Shown: in pieces, positions 8,771-17,970 of the stretch
How the letters are laid out: every line of letters starts with the position of its first letter
How positions within the stretch are numbered: the stretch's first letter is position 1
NCBI RefSeq assembly: GCF_001050375.1
Contig: NZ_KQ130484.1
Coordinates: forward strand, 1 to 64,000
DNA: 64,000 bases
Source: Catenovulum maritimum
Lineage (GTDB): Bacteria > Pseudomonadota > Gammaproteobacteria > Enterobacterales > Alteromonadaceae
Reading direction: 5' to 3'
Made by a program: the position numbers and the translations under genes
Notes under the pieces: generated by a model
Seen by the model: the letters and a program-made list of their open reading frames with translations, nothing else
Databases searched by the model: none
What the model was told of the DNA's origin: nothing

Positions 8771-9952
8771 ATGAATATCAACTCCTTAAAATATAACATC
8801 AATGTTCGCACTTGCGCCTTACTTGGTTTCTTTGTTTTAGCCATGCTGGGTTTAAGTGGTTATTTATTGAAATTAACAGATGATGTTACCGTTGAACAAA
8901 ATGAAGTTCAGGTTGCCCTTGCTTATGTTAATACACAGGCATTAGCGGATAAAAATTTTGTTATTTTAGAAAAGCTAGATTTTGTTAATCAAGCGCAAAG
9001 CAAAAAAAATCAGTATATCAAGCATCTATCACCTGCTATTTGGGCTATTTTACTTTGCCTAGTTATTCTACCAATTATTTATTATTTTTCTCTGCACCGG
9101 CCTTTAAACAAACGGCTTAGAAATTTAAATGCTCGAGTCGAATCTATTGCTCGAGGGGATTTATCAATCAATCACCCTAAATTTCCGGATACTGATCTTG
9201 GCTTACTAAAACAAGTTGATAATAGCTTTACAGAGATGTCGCTGGCGCTGGCGGTGACGATAGCAACTTTGAAAAGGCATGCTAAACAGGTTGGGTATTC
9301 AGCAGAACAAGTTGCCGAGATAGCGGCTGAATTAGCAGAAGTTGGCTATCACTTAGATGCCAATAAGCCATTTTGGAATAGAGCCTTAGCTAAATTGGAG
9401 TCAGTTGCTTTAGTTTCTGACGATCAAATTGATGAAGTCTTTATCACAGGCGATTTGCTCGAAGATCTTAAGCTCAGCGCAGCTGATGCAAAATTAATAG
9501 AACGCATTGCGGATGATTTGTCTGCAACGACTGAGACAGTAAACTTATTGGCTTCAAGCTTTAAATTTGATTTAGATGATAGTTATCGTATGACTTTTTC
9601 CGGAGATAAACGTGAATACGAAAGAGTTAACGCTAAAATAAAATTGCTACTCAAATATCAAAAAGTCCACTTAGAGACGATAACTAAAGATTTTTCCCAA
9701 GCTGGTTTTAGTCTTGAGTTTGATCTTGCCGATGCGCCGATAATTGAAAATAATGAAATAGTTCACATTGCTATGTTCTTACCGAAGCAAGTGAAATTTA
9801 AATTGAATACAGGGGATAAGTTTGATGTTCAATCCCAGTTAATTCGAAAAATCCAATTAGATAATAAACTCATTTATAGCTTTCAATATTACGCGATTAG
9901 CCCTGCGGATTTAGAAGCATTAAATGCCGTATTTGAATACTTTGTTGAGTAA
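8771..9952 (+). CDS. HAMP-type inner membrane protein of unknown function
   Basis: A 393-residue protein with two membrane segments (residues about 13-33 and 89-107) bracketing a short periplasmic loop. A HAMP-like linker follows (HRPLNKRLRNLNARVESIARGDLSINHPKFPD is partly amphipathic with the GDL signature), then a long helical region. The C-terminal part, about residues 270-393, is beta-rich and could be PilZ-like, but no RxxxR...DxSxxG motif is clear. It has no methyl-accepting signalling hairpin, kinase or GGDEF domain, so it looks like a transducer with an unfamiliar output. It starts 66 bases after yigB and may be read through from that operon. Confidence 0.6.
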   Translation: MNINSLKYNINVRTCALLGFFVLAMLGLSGYLLKLTDDVTVEQNEVQVALAYVNTQALADKNFVILEKLDFVNQAQSKKNQYIKHLSPAIWAILLCLVILPIIYYFSLHRPLNKRLRNLNARVESIARGDLSINHPKFPDTDLGLLKQVDNSFTEMSLALAVTIATLKRHAKQVGYSAEQVAEIAAELAEVGYHLDANKPFWNRALAKLESVALVSDDQIDEVFITGDLLEDLKLSAADAKLIERIADDLSATTETVNLLASSFKFDLDDSYRMTFSGDKREYERVNAKIKLLLKYQKVHLETITKDFSQAGFSLEFDLADAPIIENNEIVHIAMFLPKQVKFKLNTGDKFDVQSQLIRKIQLDNKLIYSFQYYAISPADLEALNAVFEYFVE

Positions 9953-10273
9953 GACCTACTCGCCCTAGCTTTTCTCTTTTTAACCCTGTTGTATCAGTAG
10001 ATTCGTTCGTTTAAGTAAAGCGACTCTAGACTGCCATTTATTATCCCTAGCTGAAGTTAATTAACACTGGTTGTCAAACTCTAGCTCAGTTATAATTCCC
10101 GCCATTTAGCGTTCGTTGCAAGCTTTGCCAAGTTAGCTAAAGCTTCAAAGTTAATCTAGCTATTAGACATACATTGATTTGGTTGCGACCAAATAACAGA
10201 GTTAACCTAAATCCAAAGTCATGCCAATTTAAATGACAGGGATTAAATATTTCATAAGGTACGTTTCAGCAAT
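9953..10273 (+). promoter_or_regulatory. Promoter and long leader region of glyQS
   Basis: A 321-base region without a gene. A consensus -10 hexamer TATAAT lies at 10091-10096; the -35 is imperfect (TTGTCA at 10071 has a short 14-base spacer, CTGGTT at 10067 an 18-base spacer). A start near 10103 would give glyQ a leader of about 170 bases containing weak inverted repeats around AGCTAAAGC (10135-10145). No glycine riboswitch or T-box consensus is visible. AAGGT upstream of the glyQ ATG is the likely ribosome binding site. Confidence 0.5.
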
Positions 10274-11197
10274 ATGGCTAAGTACGATATTAAAACGTTT
10301 CAAGGTTTAATCCTTGCGTTACAAGATTACTGGGCACAGCAAGGCTGTGTGGTTGTTCAACCATTAGATATGGAAGTGGGCGCGGGTACTTTCCACCCTA
10401 TGACATTTTTACGTTCATTAGGTCCAGAGCCGCATCATTGTGCTTATGTTCAGCCTTGCCGACGCCCAACTGATGGCCGTTATGGCGAAAACCCAAACCG
10501 CTTACAACACTATTATCAGTTCCAAGTTATCTTAAAACCATCGCCAAGCAATATTCAAGAATTGTACTTAGGCTCGTTAGAGTTACTAGGCTTTGATACT
10601 GAAACTCATGACATACGTTTCGTAGAAGATAACTGGGAATCACCAACCTTAGGCGCTTGGGGTTTAGGTTGGGAGATTTGGTTAAATGGTATGGAAGTTA
10701 CTCAGTTTACTTACTTCCAACAAGTCGGTGGTTTAGAGTGTAAACCTGTATCTGGCGAGATTACCTATGGTTTAGAGCGTTTAGCCATGTATATCCAAGG
10801 TGTTGACTCTATTTACGACCTAGTTTGGGCTGATGGCCCTATGGGTAAGATTACATACGGTGATGTTTTCCATCAAAATGAAGTAGAACAATCTACTTAT
10901 AATTTTGAACACGCAGATGTTGACGCATTATTTGCTCAATTTGATCAGTGTGAAAAAGAGAGCCAAAAATTAATTGAGCTGGATTTACCATTGCCAGCAT
11001 ACGAACAAGTGATGAAAGCCTCTCATGCGTTTAATTTACTGGACGCGCGTCACGCAATTTCAGTTACAGAACGTCAGCGTTATATTCTTCGCGTTCGTAC
11101 ATTATCTAAAGCGTGTGCTGAAAGTTACTATGCAAAACGTGAAGCCTTAGGTTTCCCACTTTTAAAAAATCAAGAACAAACAGATTCGCAGGCTTAA
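10274..11197 (+). CDS. glyQ: Glycine--tRNA ligase alpha subunit
   Basis: GlyQ is the catalytic alpha subunit of the bacterial alpha2-beta2 glycyl-tRNA synthetase and activates glycine with ATP. The 307-residue length and the highly conserved sequence ([20 protein letters not shown], then [48 protein letters not shown]) identify it clearly. The start is the ATG preceding [10 protein letters not shown]. It lies three bases upstream of glyS, with which it forms an operon that ends at the hairpin at 13276. Confidence 0.98.
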   Translation: MAKYDIKTFQGLILALQDYWAQQGCVVVQPLDMEVGAGTFHPMTFLRSLGPEPHHCAYVQPCRRPTDGRYGENPNRLQHYYQFQVILKPSPSNIQELYLGSLELLGFDTETHDIRFVEDNWESPTLGAWGLGWEIWLNGMEVTQFTYFQQVGGLECKPVSGEITYGLERLAMYIQGVDSIYDLVWADGPMGKITYGDVFHQNEVEQSTYNFEHADVDALFAQFDQCEKESQKLIELDLPLPAYEQVMKASHAFNLLDARHAISVTERQRYILRVRTLSKACAESYYAKREALGFPLLKNQEQTDSQA

Positions 11198-11200
11198 TTT

Positions 11201-13267
11201 ATGACAACTGAAAATTTATTAATTGAATTAGGTACTGAAGAGTTACCACCAAAATCGCTTCGTAAATTAGCGGAAGCTTTTGCTGAAAATTTTACCGCTG
11301 AATTAGCAGGCGCTAACTTAGCGTTCGAAAATATTAAATGGTTAGCATCGCCTCGTCGTTTAGCATTAATAGTGACAGCACTAGCAGACAAGCAAGCAGA
11401 CCAAGTTGTAGAAAAACGAGGACCTGCAATTCAGGCTGCGTTTGATGGCGATGGAAACCCGACTAAAGCCGCTTTAGGTTGGGCGCGTGGTAATGGCATT
11501 AATGTTGAAGATGCTGAGCGTTTAGAGACTGAAAAAGGTGCTTGGTTACTACATAAAGCATCCGTGCTAGGTAAAAAGACCACAGATTTAGTCGCTGATA
11601 TGGCTGCTCGTTCTTTAGCTAAGTTACCTATTCCTAAGCCTATGCGTTGGGGCGCGACTGACACTCAGTTTATTCGACCTGTGCATACTGCAACTATTTT
11701 ATTTGGTTCAACCTCGATTGAAGCTGAAATCTTAGGGGTGAAAACCGGTACTCAGTTACAAGGCCATAGATTCCATCATAAAGGCTTAGTCGAAATTAAA
11801 CATGCTGACGAATATGAAGCTGTATTAAAGTCCGCTTACGTTATCGCGGATTTTGAAGCTCGAAAAGCGGATATCAAAGCACAAGTTGAAGCTAAAGCGG
11901 CCGAGATGGACGCAGTTGCTGATATGGATGAGGCCTTATTAGAAGAAGTAACAGGCTTAGTTGAATGGCCATCTTTATTGGTTGCATCGTTTGAAGAAAA
12001 ATTCCTTGCGGTACCAGATGAAGCATTGATTTACACGATGAAAGGCGATCAAAAGTATTTCCCTGTACTGGATAAATCAGGCAAGCTAATTAATAAGTTC
12101 ATCTTTATCTCAAATATTGAAAGTAAAGATCCAGCGCAAGTTATTGCCGGTAACGAAAAAGTGGTACGTCCACGCTTAGCCGATGCTGAGTTCTTCTTTG
12201 AAACAGATAAAAAGAAAACCTTAGAGAGCCGCCTTGAGAGCTTAAAAACCGTTTTATTCCAAAAACAACTTGGTACTTTGTACGAAAAATCTCAGCGAAT
12301 TTCAGAATTAGCGGCTTACATTGCAGATAAAATTGGTGGTGATGTAACCGACGCTAAACGTGCCGGTTTACTGTCTAAAACTGATTTAATGACAGAAATG
12401 GTTATGGAGTTCACTGATGTTCAAGGCGTTATGGGGATGCACTATGCTCGTCATGACGGTGAAAGTGAAGCCGTTGCGAATGCAATGAACGAGCAATATA
12501 TGCCTCGTTTTGCTGGTGATCAACTACCATCAAACCCTGTCAGTTGTGCAGTCGCACTAGCGGATAAATTTGATACGCTAGCCGGTATTTTTGGCATAGG
12601 CATGTTACCTAAAGGCGACAAAGACCCATTTGCTTTACGTCGAGCTGCTATTGGTGCACTAAGAGTTATTGTTGAAAACAACTTAAACTTAGATATTGCG
12701 GACATCACAGCCAAAGCGGTTAGCTTATTTGGTGATAAATTGACAAATAGTACAGCTCAAGCTGATGTTGTTGAGTTCATTTTTGGGCGTTTCCGTACTT
12801 GGTATCAAGATCAAGGATTTGAGGCTGAAATTATCCTAGCTGTATTAGCCCAGCGTCCAACTGAGCCGGTCGACTTTGATCAAAGAGTGAAAGCTGTATC
12901 TGAATTTAAACAGCACGAGTCAGCAGCAGCGTTAGCCGCGGCAAATAAACGCGTTGGTAATATATTAGCGAAAAACCCTGCAGAATTAGCGGATTCAGTT
13001 AATACTGAATTACTAGAAGCAGAGCAAGAGCGAACCTTATATCAGCTTGTTTCCGCTAAACAAACTGAATTAGCGCCAGTTTTTGCAAATCGTCAATATC
13101 AACAAGCACTTGCAGAATTAGCAACGCTAAGACCTGCAGTGGATGCTTTCTTTGATAATGTTATGGTAATGGCGGATGACGAAGCTGTTAAACTGAATCG
13201 TTTATTACTCTTATCTCAGTTACGTAATTTATTTTTACAAATTGCAGATATTTCGGTTTTACAGTAA
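11201..13267 (+). CDS. glyS: Glycine--tRNA ligase beta subunit
   Basis: GlyS is the beta subunit of tetrameric glycyl-tRNA synthetase; it recognises tRNA-Gly and is needed for aminoacylation. The 688 residues match the family length. The start [20 protein letters not shown] is diagnostic, followed by the B3/4-like and HD-like central domains ([41 protein letters not shown]) and the C-terminal anticodon-binding helical domain (about residues 560-688). Its gap to glyQ is only three bases. It is followed by an intrinsic-terminator-like hairpin, so the downstream lipoprotein is probably a separate unit. Confidence 0.98.
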   Translation: MTTENLLIELGTEELPPKSLRKLAEAFAENFTAELAGANLAFENIKWLASPRRLALIVTALADKQADQVVEKRGPAIQAAFDGDGNPTKAALGWARGNGINVEDAERLETEKGAWLLHKASVLGKKTTDLVADMAARSLAKLPIPKPMRWGATDTQFIRPVHTATILFGSTSIEAEILGVKTGTQLQGHRFHHKGLVEIKHADEYEAVLKSAYVIADFEARKADIKAQVEAKAAEMDAVADMDEALLEEVTGLVEWPSLLVASFEEKFLAVPDEALIYTMKGDQKYFPVLDKSGKLINKFIFISNIESKDPAQVIAGNEKVVRPRLADAEFFFETDKKKTLESRLESLKTVLFQKQLGTLYEKSQRISELAAYIADKIGGDVTDAKRAGLLSKTDLMTEMVMEFTDVQGVMGMHYARHDGESEAVANAMNEQYMPRFAGDQLPSNPVSCAVALADKFDTLAGIFGIGMLPKGDKDPFALRRAAIGALRVIVENNLNLDIADITAKAVSLFGDKLTNSTAQADVVEFIFGRFRTWYQDQGFEAEIILAVLAQRPTEPVDFDQRVKAVSEFKQHESAAALAAANKRVGNILAKNPAELADSVNTELLEAEQERTLYQLVSAKQTELAPVFANRQYQQALAELATLRPAVDAFFDNVMVMADDEAVKLNRLLLLSQLRNLFLQIADISVLQ

Positions 13268-13275
13268 GTTAGTTT

Positions 13276-13299
13276 AAGGCGCCTACTCTTAGGTGCCTT
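13276..13299 (+). terminator. Terminator of glyQS
   Basis: AAGGCGCCTA (13276-13285) pairs with TAGGTGCCTT (13290-13299), with one G-U pair and a CTCT loop, starting 9 bases after the glyS stop. The downstream sequence is AT-rich but not a clean T-run, so termination may be partial. Confidence 0.7.
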
Positions 13300-13325
13300 A
13301 ATTAAATTTAATTATGGAAATTAAT

Positions 13326-13805
13326 ATGAAAAATTCAGCCTTGTTGATACTTTTCTTAATGCTAAATGTACTAAGTGCCTGTAGTGTTACACCGTATAAA
13401 AAAGACATCAAGGAAACGGACCGCTCTGAATTTTTGTATTTACGCGGTAGTTTTACTTGGTGGGATGTAGAAGCTCACGCAAAAGTTGAAAAAGTATCAG
13501 GCCAATTATACAAAGCAAGAGTTGAGTTGATTGCGGATAGTAAACCTTATGAGTTTAAATTTGCCGACGAGAATTGGTCGCTTGGTTCAAACTGTGGTTA
13601 TTATGCTCTGAGCGATAAAACTGCTGACTTGTCTAATACGGTCAATGCTAATTGTAAAGCTAAGTTTGAGCCTTTTGAATTCACCCCTCCTGAAACAGGT
13701 GATTATGATTTCTTTATTGATTTTACGAATGAAAAATTCCCTAAAGTTTGGGTTAGAGCCGCTCAAGCTGAATCTCTACTTGATCAGATAGTGCCTGATT
13801 TATAA
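13326..13805 (+). CDS. Small lipoprotein with carbohydrate-module-like fold
   Basis: A 159-residue lipoprotein: the signal peptide ends LNVLSAC, so the Cys is lipidated. The mature part has a pattern seen in pullulanase- and SusE-associated immunoglobulin-like carbohydrate modules: FLYLRGSFTWWDVEAHAKVE, then LYKARVELIADSKPYEFKFA with ENWSLG, and a closing TGDYDFFIDFTNEKFPKVWV. This suggests surface binding of an alpha-glucan or a related sugar, but a catalytic partner is absent and the function is inference. The second ATG (13326) is chosen because GGA sits seven bases before it and it gives a normal signal peptide. It is probably transcribed alone between two hairpins. Confidence 0.65.
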   Translation: MKNSALLILFLMLNVLSACSVTPYKKDIKETDRSEFLYLRGSFTWWDVEAHAKVEKVSGQLYKARVELIADSKPYEFKFADENWSLGSNCGYYALSDKTADLSNTVNANCKAKFEPFEFTPPETGDYDFFIDFTNEKFPKVWVRAAQAESLLDQIVPDL

Positions 13806-13812
13806 TTAAATC

Positions 13813-13844
13813 TAGGCTCTTTATTCCACCGTATATTGAGCCTA
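13813..13844 (+). terminator. Hairpin after the lipoprotein gene
   Basis: TAGGCTC (13813-13819) pairs with GAGCCTA (13838-13844), followed by ATTAATTTGTTT. The loop is long (18 bases), so strength is uncertain. The remaining 256 bases up to the sulfatase gene show no gene; a small TTCAG/CTGAA palindrome lies near 14038-14053. Confidence 0.45.
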
Positions 13845-14100
13845 ATTAATTTGTTTATTCCTTACTTCCATTCACAAAACTGCAAAAAGTGTTACATTTC
13901 TTTACTATGGTTATCCAATATTTGATGTGAAAATATCATGGTTATCTTAACAAATTCGTTGTTGAGTCTTTTTGTTTGATACCAATAAGCATTGAATTTG
14001 ATCGCCCAGTAGAAATTGAAAAGCCTTTCAACTCAATTCAGATATAACTGAATGATCACTCTTTAATTCTTTTTGGCGTAAATTAGAGTTGGATTAAACC

Positions 14101-15570
14101 TTGAAAAATTTTAAAGCTATTGCTACATCAATTGGGGTAGTTGCATCTGCACTATTTTCCGCCCCAAGTTTTGCCGAAGCAGATGCTAAACCATTAAATG
14201 TGTTAATGATTGCTGTTGATGATTTGAATAACTGGGTTGGTGCATGGGGTGGTCCAGCTATCACGCCAAATATAGATGCGTTAGCTAACTCAGGCACTCG
14301 TTTTCAAAACGGTTACAGCGCAGTACCTGCATGTGGCCCTTCGCGTATTGCCACTATGACAGGCTTACGTCCTGAAGTGACAGGGCACTTCTTAAACGAG
14401 CAAAACCTCCGAGATTTACCTGATGGTAGAGACATAGTCACTCTACCTCAATTTTTCCGAAAAAATGGCTATGAAGCTGTCGCAGCGGGTAAAATTTTTC
14501 ATCACCCTCGTGGTTTAAAAGATGAGCCAGCTCCTTTATCTGATCCTATTTCTTGGGACTATCAAGCTAAAACTAGAACTGGAACCGGTGGTGCAGAAGA
14601 CTACATAGGTGAAAATGGCTGGGCTAAATGGCACGGAGGTAAAATTGCATACGATGGTTATCAAATCATTCCTTATATCCGAAAACACGGGATTTGGGGC
14701 CCAATTAAAGAGAAAAAAGAAGAGACCGGTGACTTTGAAACCGCACAGTTTTGTGCTGATTACTTAGCTAAATCACATGATAAGCCATTCTTTTTAGCTT
14801 GTGGCATTTTTAGGCCTCATTCACCACAGTTAGCACCACAAGAATTCTTTGATATGTATCCAATTGATGATATTAAGCTGCCAGAAGTACTGGAGAATGA
14901 TATGGATGATATTCCGGCTATTGCACGCGCAAACTGGTCGACTGGATTTGCTAAGTTGGTTAAAAGCGACAAAGAAGAATGGAAGCGGGCTATTCAAGCA
15001 TACCTAGCGAGCACATCCTTTGCTGATGCAGCGATAGGAAAAATTTTAGATGGTTTAAATAACAGCCCATATAAAGATAATACAGTTGTTGTTTTATGGG
15101 GCGATCATGGTTTTCAATTGGGTACGAAAGAACGTTGGGAAAAATTTACTTTGTGGCATCAAGGCAGTAATACGCCATACATAATTAAAGTACCGGGTGT
15201 AAAACCTAGTGTGACAAAAACGCCAGTTAGCCTAGTTGATTTATATCCAACCTTGGTCGATATAACAGGCTTTAAAGCACCAAAACGCTTAAGTGGTCAC
15301 AGTTTATTGCCGCTAATGAAAGCGCCAGATCAAGTGTGGCAGTACCCTGCAATAACCAGCTACCAAGAAGGTAATAATGGCATTCGTTGGCAAGAGTGGA
15401 ATTATATTCGTTATCGTGATGGTGCAGAAGAGTTGTACAACTTAAAGTCTGATCCAAATGAATATCATAACTTAGCCAATGAAGCCGAACATCAAGCCTT
15501 GATTCAAGAGCTGAGGAAATGGCTGCCTAAAGTGGAAGTTCCACAAACTGAATATCGACCTATGGGTTAA
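14101..15570 (+). CDS. Secreted S1-family sulfatase (iduronate-2-sulfatase-like)
   Basis: A 489-residue type I sulfatase with a cleavable signal peptide (about residues 1-25, ending PSFAEA). Asp40-Asp41 (MIAVDDLNNW) are metal ligands. Cys78 in ACGPSRIATMTG is the CxPxR motif whose Cys is oxidised to formylglycine, and DHGFQLG near residue 344 supplies the second metal site. The closest characterised relatives by motif layout are iduronate-2-sulfatase-like enzymes. It should remove sulfate esters from marine polysaccharides or glycosaminoglycans in the periplasm or outside the cell; the sugar is unknown. No formylglycine-generating enzyme or anSME is encoded in the window, so activation must come from elsewhere. 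The start is TTG, as no nearby ATG precedes the signal peptide. Confidence 0.9.
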   Translation: MKNFKAIATSIGVVASALFSAPSFAEADAKPLNVLMIAVDDLNNWVGAWGGPAITPNIDALANSGTRFQNGYSAVPACGPSRIATMTGLRPEVTGHFLNEQNLRDLPDGRDIVTLPQFFRKNGYEAVAAGKIFHHPRGLKDEPAPLSDPISWDYQAKTRTGTGGAEDYIGENGWAKWHGGKIAYDGYQIIPYIRKHGIWGPIKEKKEETGDFETAQFCADYLAKSHDKPFFLACGIFRPHSPQLAPQEFFDMYPIDDIKLPEVLENDMDDIPAIARANWSTGFAKLVKSDKEEWKRAIQAYLASTSFADAAIGKILDGLNNSPYKDNTVVVLWGDHGFQLGTKERWEKFTLWHQGSNTPYIIKVPGVKPSVTKTPVSLVDLYPTLVDITGFKAPKRLSGHSLLPLMKAPDQVWQYPAITSYQEGNNGIRWQEWNYIRYRDGAEELYNLKSDPNEYHNLANEAEHQALIQELRKWLPKVEVPQTEYRPMG

Positions 15571-15583
15571 TCAGTTTCGAATA

Positions 15584-15744
15584 ATACCAATCCATCCTAA
15601 TTGTTGCTCAATTTCACGGGTTAAAAAACACGCAAACTGCGTTATGAATTTTGCTATTAGCTTACTAGTAGCGGCAATTCATGCCTTGTTAGCGCACTTT
15701 TTTTCTACATAAAATATAGATCAAAAATTTAGGTGAACTGGTAT
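15584..15744. repeat. MITE-like palindromic intergenic element
   Basis: About 161 bases bounded by imperfect terminal inverted repeats: ATACCAATCCATCCTAATT at the left, and the complement of ATACCAGTTCACCTAAATT at the right. Inside, ATGAATTTTGCTATTAG is mirrored by the complement of ATGAATTGCCGCTACTAG, so the whole element could fold into a cruciform. It encodes no protein. Such elements are common in marine Alteromonadales, but assignment to a named family would need a genome search. Confidence 0.55.
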
Positions 15745-15756
15745 AAAGCTAGAATT

Positions 15757-15784
15757 AAAAATGCCGTTCAATTGAACGGCATTT
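15757..15784. terminator. Bidirectional intrinsic terminator
   Basis: A perfect 28-base palindrome whose arms read AAAATGCCGTTCAA and its complement, with A-tracts on one side and T-tracts on the other. It lies between the convergent sulfatase and yajQ genes and can terminate both. Confidence 0.85.
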
Positions 15785-15805
15785 TAGTTTCGATAACTTA
15801 AAAGC

Positions 15806-16288
15806 TTAGTCTCTAAAGTTATTGAACTGGAAAGGTTGCTCTAATTCAGAGGTTTTGATTAGCTGCATAACTTGTTGTAAGTCATCTCGCTTTTTACCTG
15901 TTACTCTAACTTGCTCACCTTGAATAGAAGCTTGTACTTTTAGCTTGCTGTCTTTGATTAATTTTACGATTTTCTTCGCAGTCGGCGTATCTATGCCTTG
16001 AATAAAATTAACTGTCTTAGAGGTTGTTTTACCAGAAGCTTCAGCTGTACCCGATTTAATCGCTCTTGGATCGATTTGTCTTTTAGAAAGCGCATTTCTT
16101 AAGATGTCCATCATCTGGTCAACTTGAAACTCGACTTCAGCTGTCATTTTTACACAGTCTTTATTGAATTCGAATTCAGCTTCAACGCCACGAAAATCAT
16201 AACGAGTTGCAAGTTCTCGCTGAGCGTTCTCGGTCGCATTTCTTACTTCTTCAATATTTATTTCAGTCACAATGTCAAAAGATGGCAT
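15806..16288 (-). CDS. yajQ: YajQ family nucleotide-binding protein
   Basis: A 160-residue UPF0234/YajQ protein, the normal length, starting [20 protein letters not shown] and containing the conserved [28 protein letters not shown]-like and [16 protein letters not shown] segments. The fold is two RRM-like halves. Family members bind nucleotides or RNA, and a Xanthomonas homologue binds cyclic di-GMP; the role here is therefore only suggestive. That is worth noting, because the window also encodes cyclic di-GMP enzymes. The gene is monocistronic, with the terminator directly downstream. Confidence 0.93.
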   Translation of the reverse strand: MPSFDIVTEINIEEVRNATENAQRELATRYDFRGVEAEFEFNKDCVKMTAEVEFQVDQMMDILRNALSKRQIDPRAIKSGTAEASGKTTSKTVNFIQGIDTPTAKKIVKLIKDSKLKVQASIQGEQVRVTGKKRDDLQQVMQLIKTSELEQPFQFNNFRD

Positions 16289-16345
16289 TTGGGATTCCTT
16301 ATTAATTAGATTCTAATTGTTAGTTTAGTTATCACTGAATTGGTG

Positions 16346-17116
16346 TTAAACGGTTCGAGCATAAATATCAAAGCGATTCTTCTTTGAGCTAATGACGAAG
16401 CTGGGTTTAACACCTGCCAGTGGTTCAGCATAATCGGGTCGTTTTACCACAACTCTTTGTGTTGCTAATTTTAGCGCATTTTCGAGTAATCCATCAGCAT
16501 CTAAATCAGCACCGACGACAGATTGAAAAACTTTCATCTCTTTCTTAACCGAAGCTGATTTTTTTTTGTGAGGATACATGGGATCTAAATATACCACTTC
16601 AGGTGCAGATGTTACGAGCGATTCAACTTGAGCTAAGTCTAATGAAGAGCAGTGAATAAACTCTAATCTGTCTTCAATCCAGCCTGATAAACTTGCTGAT
16701 GCTTTGGCTCTGCGCAGTCCATCATAAAGCAAAGCAGCAACAACCGGATTTCTCTCCAGTAGAGTCACTTTACAACCTAGCGCAGCTAATACGAAACCAT
16801 CTCTCCCTAGACCAGCAGTGGCATCGAGTACACTCGGCCTGTGATTTGCTTTAGCACCGACGGCTTTGGCAATTGCTTCTTTTTTTATGCTAATTTGCGA
16901 GCGGCGATAATCTGATTGTGGGCTATTAAAATCAACAGATACGCCGCCTTGAGCTGGAGTATCTGTTTGCATTAGTTGTAGTTTTTCGTCTAGCCATGCT
17001 AGCTGAAATGGTAATGAAAGTTCTGTTGTTAAACTGAAACCGAAGCGACTCGCAATATCTGTCAAGATAGGGTGCTCTAGTAGCTCCGCAGATTCAATTT
17101 TTATGCTGCTTATCAT
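16346..17116 (-). CDS. rsmJ: 16S rRNA (guanine1516-N2)-methyltransferase
   Basis: RsmJ methylates G1516 of 16S rRNA using S-adenosylmethionine. Visible features are the N-terminal PFQLAWLDEKLQLMQ, then VDFNSPQSDYRR, the SAM-binding LDATAGLGRDGFVLAALGC, LLERNPVVAALLYDGLRRA and the catalytic-type VYLDPMYPHKKKSA. The ATG at 17116 (256 residues) is preferred to an in-frame TTG at 17131, since it follows the upstream stop by four bases, has GAG at a suitable distance, and removes a basic non-conserved N-terminus. It is probably translated together with the upstream Tag-like gene. Confidence 0.92.
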   Translation of the reverse strand: MISSIKIESAELLEHPILTDIASRFGFSLTTELSLPFQLAWLDEKLQLMQTDTPAQGGVSVDFNSPQSDYRRSQISIKKEAIAKAVGAKANHRPSVLDATAGLGRDGFVLAALGCKVTLLERNPVVAALLYDGLRRAKASASLSGWIEDRLEFIHCSSLDLAQVESLVTSAPEVVYLDPMYPHKKKSASVKKEMKVFQSVVGADLDADGLLENALKLATQRVVVKRPDYAEPLAGVKPSFVISSKKNRFDIYARTV

Positions 17117-17120
17117 ATGA

Positions 17121-17843
17121 TTAATTCTCAAAGCCTAGGTTATTGTCGCCTGTGCCATATGCAATAACTTGGCTTATTTCCTGTAAGCTTAAACCTGACT
17201 CTTCTCGCCATTGATTAAAGCAGCTTTGAAATACTTTCAAACTTTTTAAGCTTGTTAAACCGCCGTCAATTAATTTGTAATTTCTAAAGTAGGCTTCCAC
17301 ATCTCGGGTTAGCAAAAAGGTGTCATAACCTAGCGCTCTTAATGCATATGGGCCTGTGTTGCCACCCAGTCGAGTTCCGTGTTTTTTAAAATACAGCCAA
17401 AGACCTATAGTATCTTCTTCGGGCCATTGACTAATCCAACTCGCAAAAGCGTCATTCGTCTCTACTTGAATGTCATGGATCATCAAGGCATTTTGATATA
17501 TGGCTTGTACTTTCTTGGCATTGCGAATAATTCTGGCATCAGAAGCTTTGTTGTCTAACATTTCTGGAGAAAGCATAAGCACTTTTTGAATTTCGAAATT
17601 GAAAAAAAGTGTTTCAAAGTTTGGCCATTTATTTTCTACTACACGCCAGACAAAACCAGATTGGAATATTTTTTTACTAAACTCAGATAGGTACCTATCG
17701 TCTGTTAGCTGTTGTAACTGGTTTTTGCTTCTCGGCTGGCTTAATAAATTGTTTAAAACTTGCTCAGAACCTTTTCGCTCGCAAGCTCGTTGCCATAATG
17801 TTGTAAATTTTTCCATTATATCGCTATGTTTTGATTGAATCAT
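17121..17843 (-). CDS. DNA-3-methyladenine glycosylase I-like protein
   Basis: A 240-residue protein related to Tag. The central segment DARIIRNAKKVQAIYQNALM corresponds to the DAGIIRHRGKIQAIIGNA helix-hairpin region of E. coli Tag, and FSKKIFQSGFVWRVVENKWP to the QAGLSW region. The family excises alkylated adenine from DNA. The N-terminal Cys-Gly-Trp and the C-terminal His/Cys zinc ligands of classical Tag are not seen here, so this belongs to a divergent branch and activity on 3-methyladenine is not assured. A shorter start at the second Met (17816, MEKFTTLWQRACERKG) is equally plausible. It lies four bases upstream of the preferred rsmJ start. Confidence 0.75.
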   Translation of the reverse strand: MIQSKHSDIMEKFTTLWQRACERKGSEQVLNNLLSQPRSKNQLQQLTDDRYLSEFSKKIFQSGFVWRVVENKWPNFETLFFNFEIQKVLMLSPEMLDNKASDARIIRNAKKVQAIYQNALMIHDIQVETNDAFASWISQWPEEDTIGLWLYFKKHGTRLGGNTGPYALRALGYDTFLLTRDVEAYFRNYKLIDGGLTSLKSLKVFQSCFNQWREESGLSLQEISQVIAYGTGDNNLGFEN

Positions 17844-17970
17844 GATACAAAAAACAGCATAAATATCGAGTTGCTGTTAAGATTAAGTGAGTTTAATTCT
17901 ACCTTAACCAAGCCAATATGTATTTTGTTTGGATATAAATTTATTTTGAGTTTACTGGACCCTGCTTGTT

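Noticed and set aside
10100-10273. Glycine riboswitch or T-box in the glyQS leader
   Set aside because: No conserved riboswitch core or T-box sequence could be found; only weak inverted repeats.
13981-14060. ATACCAATAAG sequence as a third MITE-like copy
   Set aside because: No matching inverted end is present; only the short left motif resembles the element at 15584.
17117-17131. Upstream TTG start for rsmJ
   Set aside because: It overlaps the end of the Tag-like gene and adds non-conserved residues; the ATG at 17116 is better placed.
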